A DNA stretch of 64,000 nucleotides from an uncultured Acidobacteriaceae bacterium (GCA_903842065.1 CAIMKZ010000016.1:1-64000), one strand, 5' to 3'. Positions 54,017 through 64,000 are shown, counted from the stretch's first letter. Translations and numbers: made by a program. The notes: a model not told the origin generated them from the sequence alone.

Positions 54017-54871
54017 CTAGGCAGTGCCTGCAAGCCTATTTTCGGCAGTTATAGCTTCGATCTTGCTATTGACCTCCGCTCCGAATAGAAGCATAAAGCC
54101 AGAGATATAGAACCAGGTGAGCAGGATGATTACTGCTCCGAGCGAGCCGTAGGTTAGCGTATAACTGTCAAAGAAATGCAGGTAGATTCGGAGCCCGAGA
54201 GATGCGAGCACCCACCCGAGCGCTGCGATCGAGCCTCCCGGTGTGAGCCAATGCCAGCAGCGGACCTTCACGTCGGGAGAGCAGTAATAGATAACTGCAA
54301 ACGACAGTGTGAGCAGAGCCGTTGCGACAATCCATCCGACGAGCCGGGCAATGGATGCGGCGACAACGATCAGAAGGTGGTTGTAGCTGGAACGGTAGGC
54401 AACTGCTGCCAAATAGTCGCCGCCTAGAAAGGCACATAGTATCAATGTAACTATGACGGTGAGAATGATGGTGAGGCCGATGGCGTATATGCGGGCTCCC
54501 AGAAAAGTGCGCGTATCCTGAACTTTATATACTGCGTTCAGAGCATCCTGAATCGCCGAGATACCTACCGAGGCGGACCACACTGCCGCAACAAGTCCAA
54601 AGGTCAGCTTGCCAGTGGTTGCGGCAGCGGTTGTTTCGTTAAATGTTGCAAGAACGGTCCCAAGAGCAGACGTGGGAATGACTAATGCGAGATAGCCCAG
54701 AAGCTCGTCGTAGAATTTGGCGGCAGATTGTGCGGCGAGGCCGAGGATGGAACTGGCGCTGAAGAGCGTGGGAAATAGCGCGAAGAGAAAATAGAAGCCT
54801 AGTTCCGCTGCGCGGCCGAACAGGCGGTCATCGAAGAGCGACTGCCAGGTTTGTTTCGCCAAGATGCTCAC
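54017..54871 (-). CDS. YihY/BrkB-family membrane protein
   Basis: A 284-residue inner-membrane protein with six to seven helices. It has the family patterns RAAELGFYFLFALFPTLFSA, VGISAIQDALNAVYKVQD, TPGGSIAALGWVLASLGLRI and the terminal TWFYISGFMLLFGAEVNSKI. YihY/BrkB proteins were named 'virulence factor' or 'ribonuclease BN' by mistake; their real role is unknown, possibly transport or envelope assembly. It starts with GTG at 54871. It belongs to the stress/envelope block. Confidence 0.88.
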   Translation of the reverse strand: MSILAKQTWQSLFDDRLFGRAAELGFYFLFALFPTLFSASSILGLAAQSAAKFYDELLGYLALVIPTSALGTVLATFNETTAAATTGKLTFGLVAAVWSASVGISAIQDALNAVYKVQDTRTFLGARIYAIGLTIILTVIVTLILCAFLGGDYLAAVAYRSSYNHLLIVVAASIARLVGWIVATALLTLSFAVIYYCSPDVKVRCWHWLTPGGSIAALGWVLASLGLRIYLHFFDSYTLTYGSLGAVIILLTWFYISGFMLLFGAEVNSKIEAITAENRLAGTA

Positions 54872-55013
54872 TGGAACGCCTTGAAGATCCCAGAGAGATC
54901 GCAGTGGCGAACGTGCAACGAGACGCCAAATGCAGTGTTGGCGTACATTGAGAAGCCTGCCGGGGGTGATGCCTTCGCTGATAACGGCGCACCTCGAAAT
55001 TCTGTCAGCGTCC

Positions 55014-55220
55014 CTATTTGGTCCCTGCGTAAATCAAAACACCGCCTGCTGCGATGGCTAGAATGCCAACAATTGCAGGAACAGGGAATTGATGCTGTTC
55101 CGTTTTGTAGATCTGGATTGGCCCCAGATCTACGGCTTTCTTCTGGCTCGTATATGAGATTCCCCCATAGACCAGGACTATAACCCCAGCAATAATCAAG
55201 AGGATTCCGGCGATTTTCAT
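55014..55220 (-). CDS. DUF3185-like small membrane protein
   Basis: A 68-residue protein with a start at 55220 after AACAGGAGCAATC. It has two hydrophobic helices (MKIAGILLIIAGVIVLVYGG and PAIVGILAIAAGGVLIYAG) flanking a polar loop (YTSQKKAVDLGPIQIYKTEQ). The first helix matches the DUF3185 pattern. It has no known function and is another member of the very small membrane proteins in this window. The upstream in-frame ATG at 55331 is not supported. Confidence 0.75.
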   Translation of the reverse strand: MKIAGILLIIAGVIVLVYGGISYTSQKKAVDLGPIQIYKTEQHQFPVPAIVGILAIAAGGVLIYAGTK

Positions 55221-55481
55221 GATTGCTCCTGTTGGCTCGACTTGATGATAGAGATGCTCGTCATCTTTGGCAGGCATTCTGCGTTCATGTAGAAGAAAAT
55301 TAGGGCGATGTGGAGATGCTCCCCAATACAAGGCTAAGCACAGTAACCGGCAGCAGCCAGTACAAGATTGAACACTGATCCTATTTGCACATGCATTCTC
55401 TTTTCAGGACGTCGCGCACTGGAGCAAGCTTTGCGAGGCACGCAAATGGATCACCGCATGAGGAGTTGTCGCCCTGCTCCA

Positions 55482-56681
55482 TCAGGCTGCATGTACAGGC
55501 CGAGAAGCGTATTGCTTCAGCCAATTCACCATTTCTCCCGGGGGGATCGGGCGGCTGAAGAGGTATCCTTGCGCGCCGTCACAGCCATAGCGGCGCAGAA
55601 GATCGAACTGCTCTTGAGTCTCCACGCCTTCAGCCATCACCTGCATGCCGAGTTCGTGGCCCAGTTCGATGGTTTTCTGGACCATGATGCGGTTTCTGTC
55701 GTTGCCGTTCATTTCCAGAACGAAAGACTTATCGATCTTCAGTTCTGTCGCAGGTATGTTCTTGAGTTGTTGCATCATAGCAAAGCCCGTGCCGAAATCG
55801 TCGATCGACAGCTTCACCCTCTTCATCCTTAGTCTCGTTAAGATGTCCAAAGTGTTCGACAGTTCTTTGATCAGGCCGCTCTCTGTAATCTCAATCGTGA
55901 CATTTTCGGGCGGTACGCCATGTTTCTCGACGAGAGATACAAAGCGGTCTGGGAAGTTCAGGTCGTGCAGAGAGTGCACTGACTCATTCAACGACAAGTT
56001 GGGAACGTTCCCGTCGCCATTCGCGAACTGACTCACTTCTCTCAACCCGCGCTCTGCAATGATCCAGCCAAGCTCGTCGATGAGCTCGAACTCCTCCAGG
56101 CGGCCGATGAAGTAGTCAGGAAAGATCAGCCCGCGTTCTGGATGCTGCCACCTGACCAGTGCCTCAAGACCAACCGCGCGGCCGGTTGCGATTTCGATCT
56201 GCGGTTGATAGTAAAGTACGAATTCGTCGTGCTCGATTGCACGCTGCAGTTCCGCTTTCGGAATGACGATCTCAGGGGCCTGTCTGACAATCGGCAATGC
56301 TTCGGGCATTGCATGTCTTTCAAGAACCTCCTCAAGTTGCGCCAACCGAAACGGTTTCTGCAGGTGGCCAACGATAGTGAGGCCAAGCGCCGTGGTTAAT
56401 TGTTCGGCTGACTCCAGCGTACGTTTTCCAACTCCGCTCATGAGAACAATCCCGGCCTTGCATTTCCGCTCACCGAGCACCCTCAACAGCTCAACACCAT
56501 CCATCTCAGGCATTATCAGGTCCAGAAGGATGAGAGTCGTATCGGATGTGAGCGCATCGAGGAACGTCTTCGCATCCGTAGTCGCGGTGCATCGCAGTCC
56601 CATCGCCTGCGCCGCGTCAGAGACGAATTCGCTCACGTCGCTTTCATCGTCAATGACCAGGATTCTCTGGGTCGATTTCAT
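55482..56681 (-). CDS. REC-EAL cyclic-di-GMP regulator
   Basis: A 399-residue protein. A receiver domain (1-120) has acidic DDESD, phospho-Asp in [11 protein letters not shown] and Lys in LQKPF. An EAL phosphodiesterase domain (about 150-395) has catalytic motifs [69 protein letters not shown] and [10 protein letters not shown]. The loop-6 sequence DDFGTGFA differs by the last two positions from the usual DDFGTGYS but keeps the metal-binding Asp pair. It should break down c-di-GMP when phosphorylated, probably by the hybrid kinase at 56718, whose gene precedes it on the same strand with only a 36-base gap. Confidence 0.9.
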   Translation of the reverse strand: MKSTQRILVIDDESDVSEFVSDAAQAMGLRCTATTDAKTFLDALTSDTTLILLDLIMPEMDGVELLRVLGERKCKAGIVLMSGVGKRTLESAEQLTTALGLTIVGHLQKPFRLAQLEEVLERHAMPEALPIVRQAPEIVIPKAELQRAIEHDEFVLYYQPQIEIATGRAVGLEALVRWQHPERGLIFPDYFIGRLEEFELIDELGWIIAERGLREVSQFANGDGNVPNLSLNESVHSLHDLNFPDRFVSLVEKHGVPPENVTIEITESGLIKELSNTLDILTRLRMKRVKLSIDDFGTGFAMMQQLKNIPATELKIDKSFVLEMNGNDRNRIMVQKTIELGHELGMQVMAEGVETQEQFDLLRRYGCDGAQGYLFSRPIPPGEMVNWLKQYASRPVHAA

Positions 56682-56717
56682 CGTTCCTCTATCTACTCCC
56701 GGCTGTATTGCCGGCCA

Positions 56718-59700
56718 TCACCGGCTGGATGTGGAGAGTATGAATTCTCTTGGCTTGCCATTTCCGTCCTCCATCACCCGGTGGACTATTGCGGCGAATT
56801 CGGCGCGTTGATATGGCTTACGGAGCAGGGGACCGTCAACCAGCGGCATGCTTCTCTCCGCCAGCGCCTCGGCCGGAAATCCGGAGGAATATACAATCTT
56901 GAGATCAGGGCGCAGGGCAAGTGCCCTCTCCACAAGCTCAACTCCATTCATTCCACCCGGCATCACGATGTCTGTCAGCATCAGATCGATCTCACTTCGC
57001 TGCGCGATCGCCTCCAGCGCGCTGGCTCCGTCCTTGGCCTGATAGGCAGTAAATCCCATCTCGGCAAGATAGGCGAGGGCTACTTCGAGAAGGTCCTCTT
57101 CGTCATCCACAACCAGCACCGTCCCGCCCTTCTTTGCGTTGAGGGGTATCGGAGTATGCGCCGGAACGGAGTACTTCAGATTGGTGACCAGGGGTAAATA
57201 TAGAGACACTGTAGTCCCATGACCAAGTTCACTGTAGACGCGAACGGTGCCGCCTGACTGCTTCACGAAGCCGTAGACCATGGCCAGACCCAGGCCCGTG
57301 CCTTTGTTGCGTGGCTTGGTGCTGAAGAACGGTTCGAAGGCTCGCTCGAGGGTGTCTTTCGACATGCCGTGCCCTGTATCCGATACGGACACGCAAACGT
57401 AACGGCCTGCTTTCAAGTCGCCTGCATGGACTGCGGGATAACTATCTTCAAGATCCTGCACCTCCGAGGCGATGATGATCGAACCACCTTTCGGCATCGC
57501 ATCTCGCGCATTGACTACAAGGTTGAGGAGCGCGCTTTCCAGACCGGCAGGATCGAGAAAGAGCGGGGGCACGGAGTCATCGACTCGGGTCACGATCTTG
57601 ATTTCTGGACCGAGCCCACGAGTTGCCAATTCGATCGTGTTCTGTATCGAATCTTCGAGCAGGACCACCGACGGCTTCAACTCCTCGTTGCTGGAGAACA
57701 CCAGCAGGCGGCGCGTGATGTCGGCGCCTCGTGCAGCAGCCTTTTGCGCGGTATGTACCCGTTTCACCGCTGCTTCGTTGCCGGCGACCAGCCGGTCAAG
57801 AAGATCGAGATTTCCGATGATTACGCCCAGGAGATTGTTGAAGTCATGTGCGATACCGCCTGTTAACTGGCCGATAGCTTCCATCTTCTGACTTTGGTGT
57901 AACTGGCGAGCCAATTGCTTTCTCTCGCTGATGTCGCGGATCGCCGTCGTCACCAGGATGCCCTCGGTGCTTTCCAGCGGGCTCAACATGATCTCAATAG
58001 GGAACTCGGTTCCATCCTTGCGCCTGCCGTTGAGCTCGATCCCGGTTCCGATCTGTTGCGCCAGTGCTTCGGCCGCGGTTCGAGTTCCGTCGGCGATCAA
58101 CCGCTCCGCAAAGCCCACGGGAATAATGCTCTTTACCTTCTGGCCCAACAGCTCATCGCGACGGTATCCAAACTGCTTTTCAGCACGAGCGTTCAACAGG
58201 ACGATCTCCCCGCCCTGATTCACAACTACCATCCCATCCGGCGCCGCCTCCATCAGTCCTCTGTATCTCTCCTCCATCTGCGCCAAATGCCTTTCCGCAT
58301 CTTTGCGTACCGTGATATCGCGGATCGCCGCCGTCACCAGGATCCCTTCGGGGCTCTCCAGTGGACTCAGCATGATCTCAATAGGGAACTCGCTTCCATC
58401 TTTGCGCTTTCCGTTGAGTTCAATCCCCGTTCCGATCTGCTGCGCCAGCGCCTCGGCAGCCGTACGTGTTCCGTCGGCAATCAAACGTTCCGCAAAACCC
58501 TCAGGGATGATGCTCTTTACCTTCTGGCCCAACAGCTCATCGCGCCGATAGCCGAACTGGCTCTCTGCACGGGCATTCAATATCACGATCTCCCCGGCCT
58601 GATTCACTACCACCATTCCGTCAGGAGCCGCTTCCATCAGCCCGCGATATCTGCCCTCCATCTGCGCCAGATGCTTTTCAGCGTCCTTGCGCACCGTGAT
58701 ATTACGGATGGCTGCAGTCACCAGGATCCCTTCGGGGCTCTCCAGTGGGCTTAGCATAATTTCGATGGGGAACTCGCTTCCATCCTTGCGTCGCCCAAGG
58801 AGCTCAATCCCGGTTCCGATCTGCTGCGCCAGCGCTTCGGCAGCCGTCCGCGTTCCGTCCGCGATCAACCGCTCCGCAAAGCCTTCGGGAATGATATTTG
58901 TCACCTTTTGTCCCAGAAGCTCGTTGCGGTGATATCCAAACTGAGTCTCGGCCTGAGCATTCAACAGGACAATCTCACCATTCTGGTTGACCACCACCAT
59001 TCCATCGGGAGCAGCCTCCAGCAACCCGCGGTACTTCGCCTCTGAATCCCGATGCTCGGTTAGATCGCGAGATATCTCTGAAAACCCGCGCAGGTTTCCT
59101 GATGCATCCCGAAGAGCGATGAACGTGACGCCGGCCAGGAACTGCGAGCCGTCTTTGCGCACCCGCATCCCGTACTCTTCGTGCCGGCCATTGGTGGCTG
59201 CCAGTCGCAGCACATCTTCCGGTCGGCCTCGCCGGATGTCCTCCGGGGTAAAAAAGCAAGAAAAGTTGCGGCCAATGATTTCTTCCGCGGTATACCCCTT
59301 GATATGTTCCGCGCTGGCGCTCCAGCTCAGAACATTGCCCCGCGGGTCCAGCATGAAGATCGCGTAATCCTGCACTCCGTCCAGCAGCGTCCGGTATCGT
59401 TCTTCGCTTTGCTGCAGCGCCTCTTCAGACACAGCTCGCTTGTTACTGTCTTTCACCGCGGACCAGGCGGCCAACCCTGCTACCAAAATCCCAAACAAGG
59501 TTCCATAGAACAGAATCTTCTTGGTTTGATTCAAATAGCGCACGGTGTTTGCAACGCGCAGCCCCCGCAAGTGCACTTCTTCGTCCTGCAGTTTGCCAAC
59601 CAGTGCTTGAAATTCGGCGCCTTGTTCGTAGTGGCCGCTTTCGATGACGGCCAGCGCAGCCGCAAAGCCCTGGGTCCGGCGCAGATTGATGACCATATCC

Positions 59701-60065
59701 GCACGTGCTATCCGCTCGGCGGCAAGAAATTCCAGGTTAGGAAAATGGATCTGCTGATTTGGGTTATCCGCCGTCAGGTTTCGAATGATCGCCTGATCCC
59801 GTGCAACCCTCGATACGTTCGTCCGGTAGGACTCCAGCTCGGCTTCATTGCCCGTCAGCACAAATCCGCGGCTGCTGGATTCAACACACTCCATGGCCAG
59901 TGCCAGATCCTGGATGTTTGTGATTACGTCGTGCGAATGCCGTACCCACGCGCTGCTCTCATCGGATAAAACCATCCAGCGATAGGAGAACAACCCCATC
60001 AGCAACAGGGTCAATATGGCAAACCCGAACGCGAGCCGTACTTTTCGGTTTAAGAACGATTTCAT
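56718..60065 (-). CDS. Hybrid histidine kinase with CHASE3, PAS repeats and REC
   Basis: An 1115-residue membrane kinase. A CHASE3-type periplasmic sensor lies between two helices (about 10-200; [20 protein letters not shown]). A first PAS domain (about 222-345; [20 protein letters not shown]) is followed by three nearly identical 128-residue PAS units ([11 protein letters not shown]...[41 protein letters not shown]). Then come HisKA with [20 protein letters not shown] (phospho-His), N-box [16 protein letters not shown]-boxes DTGHGM and [13 protein letters not shown], and a C-terminal receiver ([25 protein letters not shown]). It probably feeds phosphate to the REC-EAL protein (inference). 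Confidence 0.93.
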   Translation of the reverse strand: MKSFLNRKVRLAFGFAILTLLLMGLFSYRWMVLSDESSAWVRHSHDVITNIQDLALAMECVESSSRGFVLTGNEAELESYRTNVSRVARDQAIIRNLTADNPNQQIHFPNLEFLAAERIARADMVINLRRTQGFAAALAVIESGHYEQGAEFQALVGKLQDEEVHLRGLRVANTVRYLNQTKKILFYGTLFGILVAGLAAWSAVKDSNKRAVSEEALQQSEERYRTLLDGVQDYAIFMLDPRGNVLSWSASAEHIKGYTAEEIIGRNFSCFFTPEDIRRGRPEDVLRLAATNGRHEEYGMRVRKDGSQFLAGVTFIALRDASGNLRGFSEISRDLTEHRDSEAKYRGLLEAAPDGMVVVNQNGEIVLLNAQAETQFGYHRNELLGQKVTNIIPEGFAERLIADGTRTAAEALAQQIGTGIELLGRRKDGSEFPIEIMLSPLESPEGILVTAAIRNITVRKDAEKHLAQMEGRYRGLMEAAPDGMVVVNQAGEIVILNARAESQFGYRRDELLGQKVKSIIPEGFAERLIADGTRTAAEALAQQIGTGIELNGKRKDGSEFPIEIMLSPLESPEGILVTAAIRDITVRKDAERHLAQMEERYRGLMEAAPDGMVVVNQGGEIVLLNARAEKQFGYRRDELLGQKVKSIIPVGFAERLIADGTRTAAEALAQQIGTGIELNGRRKDGTEFPIEIMLSPLESTEGILVTTAIRDISERKQLARQLHQSQKMEAIGQLTGGIAHDFNNLLGVIIGNLDLLDRLVAGNEAAVKRVHTAQKAAARGADITRRLLVFSSNEELKPSVVLLEDSIQNTIELATRGLGPEIKIVTRVDDSVPPLFLDPAGLESALLNLVVNARDAMPKGGSIIIASEVQDLEDSYPAVHAGDLKAGRYVCVSVSDTGHGMSKDTLERAFEPFFSTKPRNKGTGLGLAMVYGFVKQSGGTVRVYSELGHGTTVSLYLPLVTNLKYSVPAHTPIPLNAKKGGTVLVVDDEEDLLEVALAYLAEMGFTAYQAKDGASALEAIAQRSEIDLMLTDIVMPGGMNGVELVERALALRPDLKIVYSSGFPAEALAERSMPLVDGPLLRKPYQRAEFAAIVHRVMEDGNGKPREFILSTSSR
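57915..59050 (-). repeat. Three tandem 384-base PAS-coding repeats
   Basis: The PAS units of the hybrid kinase repeat at a spacing of exactly 384 bases (128 codons), judged from the shared [11 protein letters not shown] coding segment at about 58229, 58613 and 58997. The three units are almost the same at protein level and very similar at DNA level. Confidence 0.85.
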
Positions 60066-60875
60066 CTCGGTTCACGAATCCTTATCTGGGTTGTTGTTTC
60101 GGCGTGGTCGTTGCCCACCGGTTGGCGTTCGGCCTGTACGATTGGCTCCCCCTTGAAAAGAGCATGTTTCTCTGCACTTTATAAGAGCATCACATTGCCG
60201 GCATCGGGTCTGGTCCGTATTGCTCAAGGCAATCGAGGGGACTGTGTGTCGAGCAGTCTCGGGAACCCCAAGGTGTTGCCTCCTCGCGTTGGATAGGATC
60301 ATTACTTTTCACGTAACGTGCCAGAAGGTCGATTCTCGATGGGTTCGGTCACCATAAGGGCGACGAGACTCAAGTTTCGATTGTCCATTGGACAAACAGG
60401 AATGGTTGTATCCGATTGAACAGATAATCAATCGCCACTAACCAAGAATCATGCTGGGCTTAGAGGATGGGCTTTACGAGTAATCGCAGACTTTCAACTA
60501 TCAAGCATGGTGTCTATAGAGAAGGGCAATCGCCGCATGACCGCACATCAAGGATTCAACGCACAAGGCTTCCCGCATTCCGCTGCGCTTAACGAACTGA
60601 ACAACCAGCTGTATCATGCAAATGTAACGCCGTCCATATACGGATTTGACTGCTGGTGGCAGAAGACTCTTGCACAGCACATGTCTATGGCTGCGGAAGC
60701 AACCGCCCTTATGGACGCGCATCGCCGAGTGAGTGCGGTCGGCCAGCAGTCTCGCGTGGAACACGCCCACTGAACAGCGCGGCGCCGAGGTGCGTTCGTG
60801 CACTCTTCCTATGTTGTTCCATGATCGGCCAGTGTGAGGCTGCCCGGACGAAGCAAGGCCGGTGACCTGTATGGT
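60066..60875. other. Intergenic stretch with one possible small gene
   Basis: About 810 bases between convergent and divergent signalling genes. A plus-strand frame from 60537 (79 codons, MTAHQGFNAQGFPHSAALNE, ending VEHAH) has a protein-like composition with IYGFDCWWQKTLAQH, but no ribosome site and no recognised family; it may be a small gene. Nothing else is identified. Confidence 0.4.
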
Positions 60876-61580
60876 TTACGCGATAGATTCAATTGGCAGT
60901 TGTTCGGTGTTGTGCTTGGGAAATTGATCGAGCAGAACCACATTGAGCAGCGACTTGTGCACCTGGATGCGGCCGTTGTACTCGATAAAGCCAAGCTTGC
61001 GAAAGCGATTCATAAAGAAGCTGACGCGGGACCGTGTGGTGCCAATCATCTCCGCAAGGGCTTCCTGCGTAACAGGAGGGATGAAGATTTCCCGCACTCC
61101 CGGCTTGCCAAATTCCGCCATCAATAAGAGAATCCGCGCCAGCCGCTTTTCGCTGGAGTTGAATAGCTGATCGACTAGATCCGCCTGGGTTCTCATGCTG
61201 CGGGCGAGGAGGAATTTCAGGAACATGTCGGAGAGGGCATGTTCAAGATGCATCACTCGGATCATCTCTTCCCTGCTAATTTTCAGCGCTGTGCACGCGC
61301 TTATCGCGGTGGCCGTGGACAGGCGCAATCCAGGCACCGCCGCAAGGGACTCTTCCCCCACGAAATCGCCGATGGAAAGAAGCGTGATCGTGGCCTCTTT
61401 GCCTTCATGCGAAACCACTGTAAGTTTTGCCCTGCCGCTCTGAAGATAGTAAACGGAGTCTGCCGGATCGCCCTGGGAAAAGAAGGCTTCTTTTGGCTTC
61501 AGATCGGTGATTCTTCTGCCAATGCCCGCATGCGCAAGGTAAGAGATTGGATCGAACGTCAATGTACTCGTCGCGGTCAT
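60876..61580 (-). CDS. Crp/Fnr-family transcription regulator, copy 3
   Basis: A 234-residue regulator of the same subfamily as those at 32162 and 46126: beta-roll with FFSQGDPADSVYYLQSGRAK and GDFVGEESLAAVPGLRLSTA, the shared helix RSMRTQADLVDQLFNSSEK, and recognition segment TTRSRVSFFMNRFRKLGFIE. The ATG at 61580 follows a CTTGAAGGAGG site. It lies on the minus strand beside the NarL/DegS-type kinase pair at 61861-63886. Its ligand is unknown; all three copies lack the Cys residues that would indicate oxygen sensing. Confidence 0.9.
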   Translation of the reverse strand: MTATSTLTFDPISYLAHAGIGRRITDLKPKEAFFSQGDPADSVYYLQSGRAKLTVVSHEGKEATITLLSIGDFVGEESLAAVPGLRLSTATAISACTALKISREEMIRVMHLEHALSDMFLKFLLARSMRTQADLVDQLFNSSEKRLARILLLMAEFGKPGVREIFIPPVTQEALAEMIGTTRSRVSFFMNRFRKLGFIEYNGRIQVHKSLLNVVLLDQFPKHNTEQLPIESIA

Positions 61581-61860
61581 TTTTATAGAACCTCCTTCAA
61601 GGCGGTTCAGTTGCGGATTGCGGAGTGCACAGGTTGGTTGGATGGCAAGTGGGAGGAGGGCTTCAAAGAACAGGAGCAGCGATTCCTTCGCGACCTGGCG
61701 CTAACAGCGCAATGTGAAGCTACACTTTGCAGCCTGCATGTAGTGTGCCGCACATGGAACAGTCAGGCTATCGGGGTTGCTGCTAATAATGAGGAGCCTT
61801 GTCGGGGAATCCCTGACAAAAGGCGCATGCGCTATAGATATCGCTACAAAAGTGCGGCAT

Positions 61861-62565
61861 TTATCGAGCCGAGCCGTCCGGATCACTCTCCTGCGCTTCC
61901 GGTGTCAATAAACCCATCTGCACGGCATAACGAATCACGTCCCTGCGTGTCCGAAGTCCAAGCTTCTCCGCAAGCCGTGAACGGTATGTCTCGATTGTCT
62001 TCACGCCTACAAATATCTGTTTCGCTATTTCCGCGCTGGTGTAACCCCGCGCCACTAGTCCGAGTACCTGCAACTCGCGGCGGCTAAGGATGTCTACTGG
62101 TCGTCTGGCATCAGCTTTTGAATTTCCTTTTTCCAGCACGTCCTGGACCAGGATACCGGCCAGGCGAGGGTCGACGTAGATTCCTCCGCGATGTACCGCT
62201 CGTATAGCGGCAATCAGTTCCGCATCCACCGCCCTCTTCAACAGATAGCCGCAGGCCCCCGCAGCCAGTGCCGACCTCAGGTATGCAGGGTCATCGTGCA
62301 TTGTGAGAACGAGCACTCGGGTCTTGGGGCAGTCGCGCGTCATTGATTCGAGCGCTTTCATGCCTCCGACGCGAGGCATGGTGAGGTCCAGCAAGGCCAC
62401 GTCCGGTCCAGATTTCCGCGCTGTTTCAACCGCATTCTCCCCATCCGAGGCTTGCGAGACAACTTCCATATCCGCCTGGGCATTGACCAACATCTTCAGT
62501 CCCGCGCGGAGAATTGCGTGATCGTCCACGATCATAACCCTGATTATTTGCGTGTGTGGCAGCAT
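61861..62565 (-). CDS. NarL/FixJ-type response regulator
   Basis: A 234-residue two-domain regulator. The receiver has VMIVDDHAILRAGL, phospho-Asp in VALLDLTMPRV, and Lys in YLLKRAVD. The C-terminal LuxR helix-turn-helix has LSRRELQVLGLVARGYTSAE and FVGVKTIETYRSRLAEKLG. It overlaps in layout with the kinase whose stop (62567-62569) lies one base before its ATG at 62565, so the two genes are coupled. Confidence 0.93.
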   Translation of the reverse strand: MLPHTQIIRVMIVDDHAILRAGLKMLVNAQADMEVVSQASDGENAVETARKSGPDVALLDLTMPRVGGMKALESMTRDCPKTRVLVLTMHDDPAYLRSALAAGACGYLLKRAVDAELIAAIRAVHRGGIYVDPRLAGILVQDVLEKGNSKADARRPVDILSRRELQVLGLVARGYTSAEIAKQIFVGVKTIETYRSRLAEKLGLRTRRDVIRYAVQMGLLTPEAQESDPDGSAR

Positions 62566-62566
62566 T

Positions 62567-63886
62567 TCAGGTGCTCCTCTGCCCGGTTACGGGCTGGGAG
62601 TCATCGCGGGCAAGTGGGACTTGCACCAGGATCTTGGTTCCCTTGCGCTGCGAAATGAAGCGGACCGTTCCGCCCAGCATTGCCGCTCTCTCGCGCATAC
62701 TGTGAATACCCAAGCGGTGCGAGGAGACAGCCACGGCCTTGGCGTCAAAGCCGCATCCGTCATCGATTACCGCCACCTCAATTGCTTTGTGCATACGGGT
62801 AAATCGAATTCTGACTGTCTTGGCTCCCGAATGTCTGGCTACGTTGGTCAGCGCTTCCTGGAGAATGCGGTACAGCGTGATCTGAACTTCCGACGGCAGG
62901 TTGCTGGAGTCCAGTTCCTTGAGGGTGAGGTCTACAACTATTTTGTGTGTCTTTGCGTACTCGGCGGTGTATCGGCTTAATGCGACACCCAGGCCATGAT
63001 CGTCCAGCACTGTGGGGTGAAGCCCGCGGGCGAGCCGGCCGACCTCGTCGATGGCCTGGGAGGCGATCTCCCGCAGCCGTTGTCCCTGAACCTTCACATC
63101 TTCCAGTTTCGGGGCGTCTTCCAGGGTTCGCAGGCCGACCAGCAAAGCGGTCAGCAACTGGCCTGCCTCGTCATGTAATTCGCGCGCGATCCTGCGCCGT
63201 TCCTCCTCTTGCGCCGAAAGCGTGCGCACCAGCAGCAGCCGCCGCGTGGCTTCGGCTTGTTGGATTTCCTCAGCCTGATTGCGTTTTTGCTCGCTCAGGT
63301 CGGTGATCACCATGCCCAGGGCCTGGCCCTTGAACCCACGTAACCGGTTGAGCGACAGATAGACTGGAATCAGACTTTCATCTGAGCGGCGCAGATTGAA
63401 TTCGCCCTTCGCAATCGCCTTCCGGGCATCCATAAGCAGAGTTTCGAATCTGTCTCGCTCTGTCTCCGCAAGCAGCGACTGCAACGCTATTCCAATTAGT
63501 TTCTTTCGCGGCCTGCCGATCAGTTCCGCAATCCTGCCATTGCAGTAGAGCACGCCGCCATCGTAGGACAGCGTCGCCGCGCCTTCGCTCATAGCTTCCA
63601 CCAGTATGTGATAGGCCGGTTCGCCGCCTTTCAGAGTGACCACATGATCCCCGCGTCGGCCGGAGACCATCACTGCATCCACTTCGCCGGACTGAATGGC
63701 GCGGAGAGTCTCCTCCGCGGTTTTCAAGCGATCGCGGAGCTTTGTGAGCTGATTCGTTGCTGTGGCTGACGGAAATTTGCGTAGAGTAGATCTGGCGCTT
63801 CTATGCGTTTCCTGCGGCGCACTGGCTTTGCGGGGCGAAGCACTCTTGAGGGCTTGGCCATCGAAATGTGCCTGCGGCTTGGACAT
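62567..63886 (-). CDS. NarX/DegS-type PAS histidine kinase
   Basis: A 439-residue soluble kinase. It has a long basic N-terminus, a coiled coil, a PAS-type sensor (about 100-220; GAATLSYDGGVLYCNGRIAE, ESLIPVYLSLNRL), then a HisKA_3 dimerisation domain with the phospho-His in RRRIARELHDEAGQLLTALL. The ATPase has ALTNVARHSGAKT, DDGCGFDAKA and HRLGIHSMRERAAMLGG. No membrane helix is seen, so it senses an internal cue. It is the partner of the regulator at 61861-62565. Confidence 0.92.
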   Translation of the reverse strand: MSKPQAHFDGQALKSASPRKASAPQETHRSARSTLRKFPSATATNQLTKLRDRLKTAEETLRAIQSGEVDAVMVSGRRGDHVVTLKGGEPAYHILVEAMSEGAATLSYDGGVLYCNGRIAELIGRPRKKLIGIALQSLLAETERDRFETLLMDARKAIAKGEFNLRRSDESLIPVYLSLNRLRGFKGQALGMVITDLSEQKRNQAEEIQQAEATRRLLLVRTLSAQEEERRRIARELHDEAGQLLTALLVGLRTLEDAPKLEDVKVQGQRLREIASQAIDEVGRLARGLHPTVLDDHGLGVALSRYTAEYAKTHKIVVDLTLKELDSSNLPSEVQITLYRILQEALTNVARHSGAKTVRIRFTRMHKAIEVAVIDDGCGFDAKAVAVSSHRLGIHSMRERAAMLGGTVRFISQRKGTKILVQVPLARDDSQPVTGQRST

Positions 63887-63967
63887 CTTATATTTAGACC
63901 TTTAGTTCAACGTGCCGGTTGAAGATCCAAACCCACAATGACGCTCTCGGACTTGGAGAGGTTACCT

Positions 63968-64000
63968 ATGAATTTCTTAACCGGTGGAGGAAGCCTTCTC
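63968..64000 (+). CDS. 5' end of an unidentified gene (partial)
   Basis: An ATG at 63968 lies after GGAGAGG and begins MNFLTGGGSLL before the window ends. It is probably a real gene start, transcribed away from the kinase at 63886. The few residues are reminiscent of the start of some acyl-CoA dehydrogenase-type proteins, but this is too short to claim. Confidence 0.45.
   Translation, partial: MNFLTGGGSLL

Overview
The window looks like a chromosome segment of an Acidobacteriota member, probably class Terriglobia (Granulicella/Terriglobus/Edaphobacter-like). The grounds are moderately high GC content, an Oar-like TonB-dependent receptor with an N-terminal carboxypeptidase-regulatory domain divergent from a one-TM regulator of a kind common in this phylum, secreted tannase-type and alpha/beta hydrolases, a SYLF protein, and many small envelope proteins. 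The assignment comes from gene families only, not from a marker gene. No rRNA, tRNA or CRISPR array was seen.

Layout. 1-7030: 5' end of a secreted protein, a secreted alpha/beta hydrolase, a large outer-membrane receptor and its divergent putative regulator. 7098-8450: a decayed IS3-type element beside a complete-looking IS200-type element with end hairpins. 8450-19720: a surface-protein block, with a weak sigma54-like promoter match, a secreted five-repeat DUF11 protein, a small exported protein, a large IPT/Ig/beta-barrel outer-membrane protein, then a histidine kinase (broken by one extra G) coupled to an NtrC-type sigma54 activator. 20100-24300: a broken ceramidase-like gene, a secreted esterase-fold protein that seems to lack its catalytic His and Asp, and a tannase/feruloyl-esterase protein.

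25740-56700 is a long envelope and stress block. It holds a Gln-rich repeat protein, an MgtA-type P-ATPase, a Nramp-related transporter, a SYLF protein, CsbD, a 17M-like stress protein, several very small membrane proteins (lmo0937-type, DUF3309, Thivi_2564-type, DUF3185-like), three OmpA-type or barrel proteins, a complete MCE (Mla-like) lipid-transport operon, a broken universal stress protein, a zinc-dependent phospholipase C-like protein, a YihY/BrkB protein, and a lipoprotein of Big_5 repeats capped by an ice-binding-like DUF3494 domain. An IS3 element with several frameshifts lies at 46.9-48.1 kb next to the C-terminal stump of a spore-coat-U pilin-like gene.

55480-63886 is signalling: a REC-EAL protein, a hybrid kinase with three almost identical tandem PAS units, and a NarL/DegS-type kinase-regulator pair. 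Three Crp/Fnr paralogues with the same DNA-recognition segment (32.2, 46.1 and 61.6 kb) are spread through the stress and signalling part and may act on shared operators. Several genes carry single-base frameshifts (kinase, ceramidase, USP, IS orfA and orfB), so either decay or sequencing error should be kept in mind.
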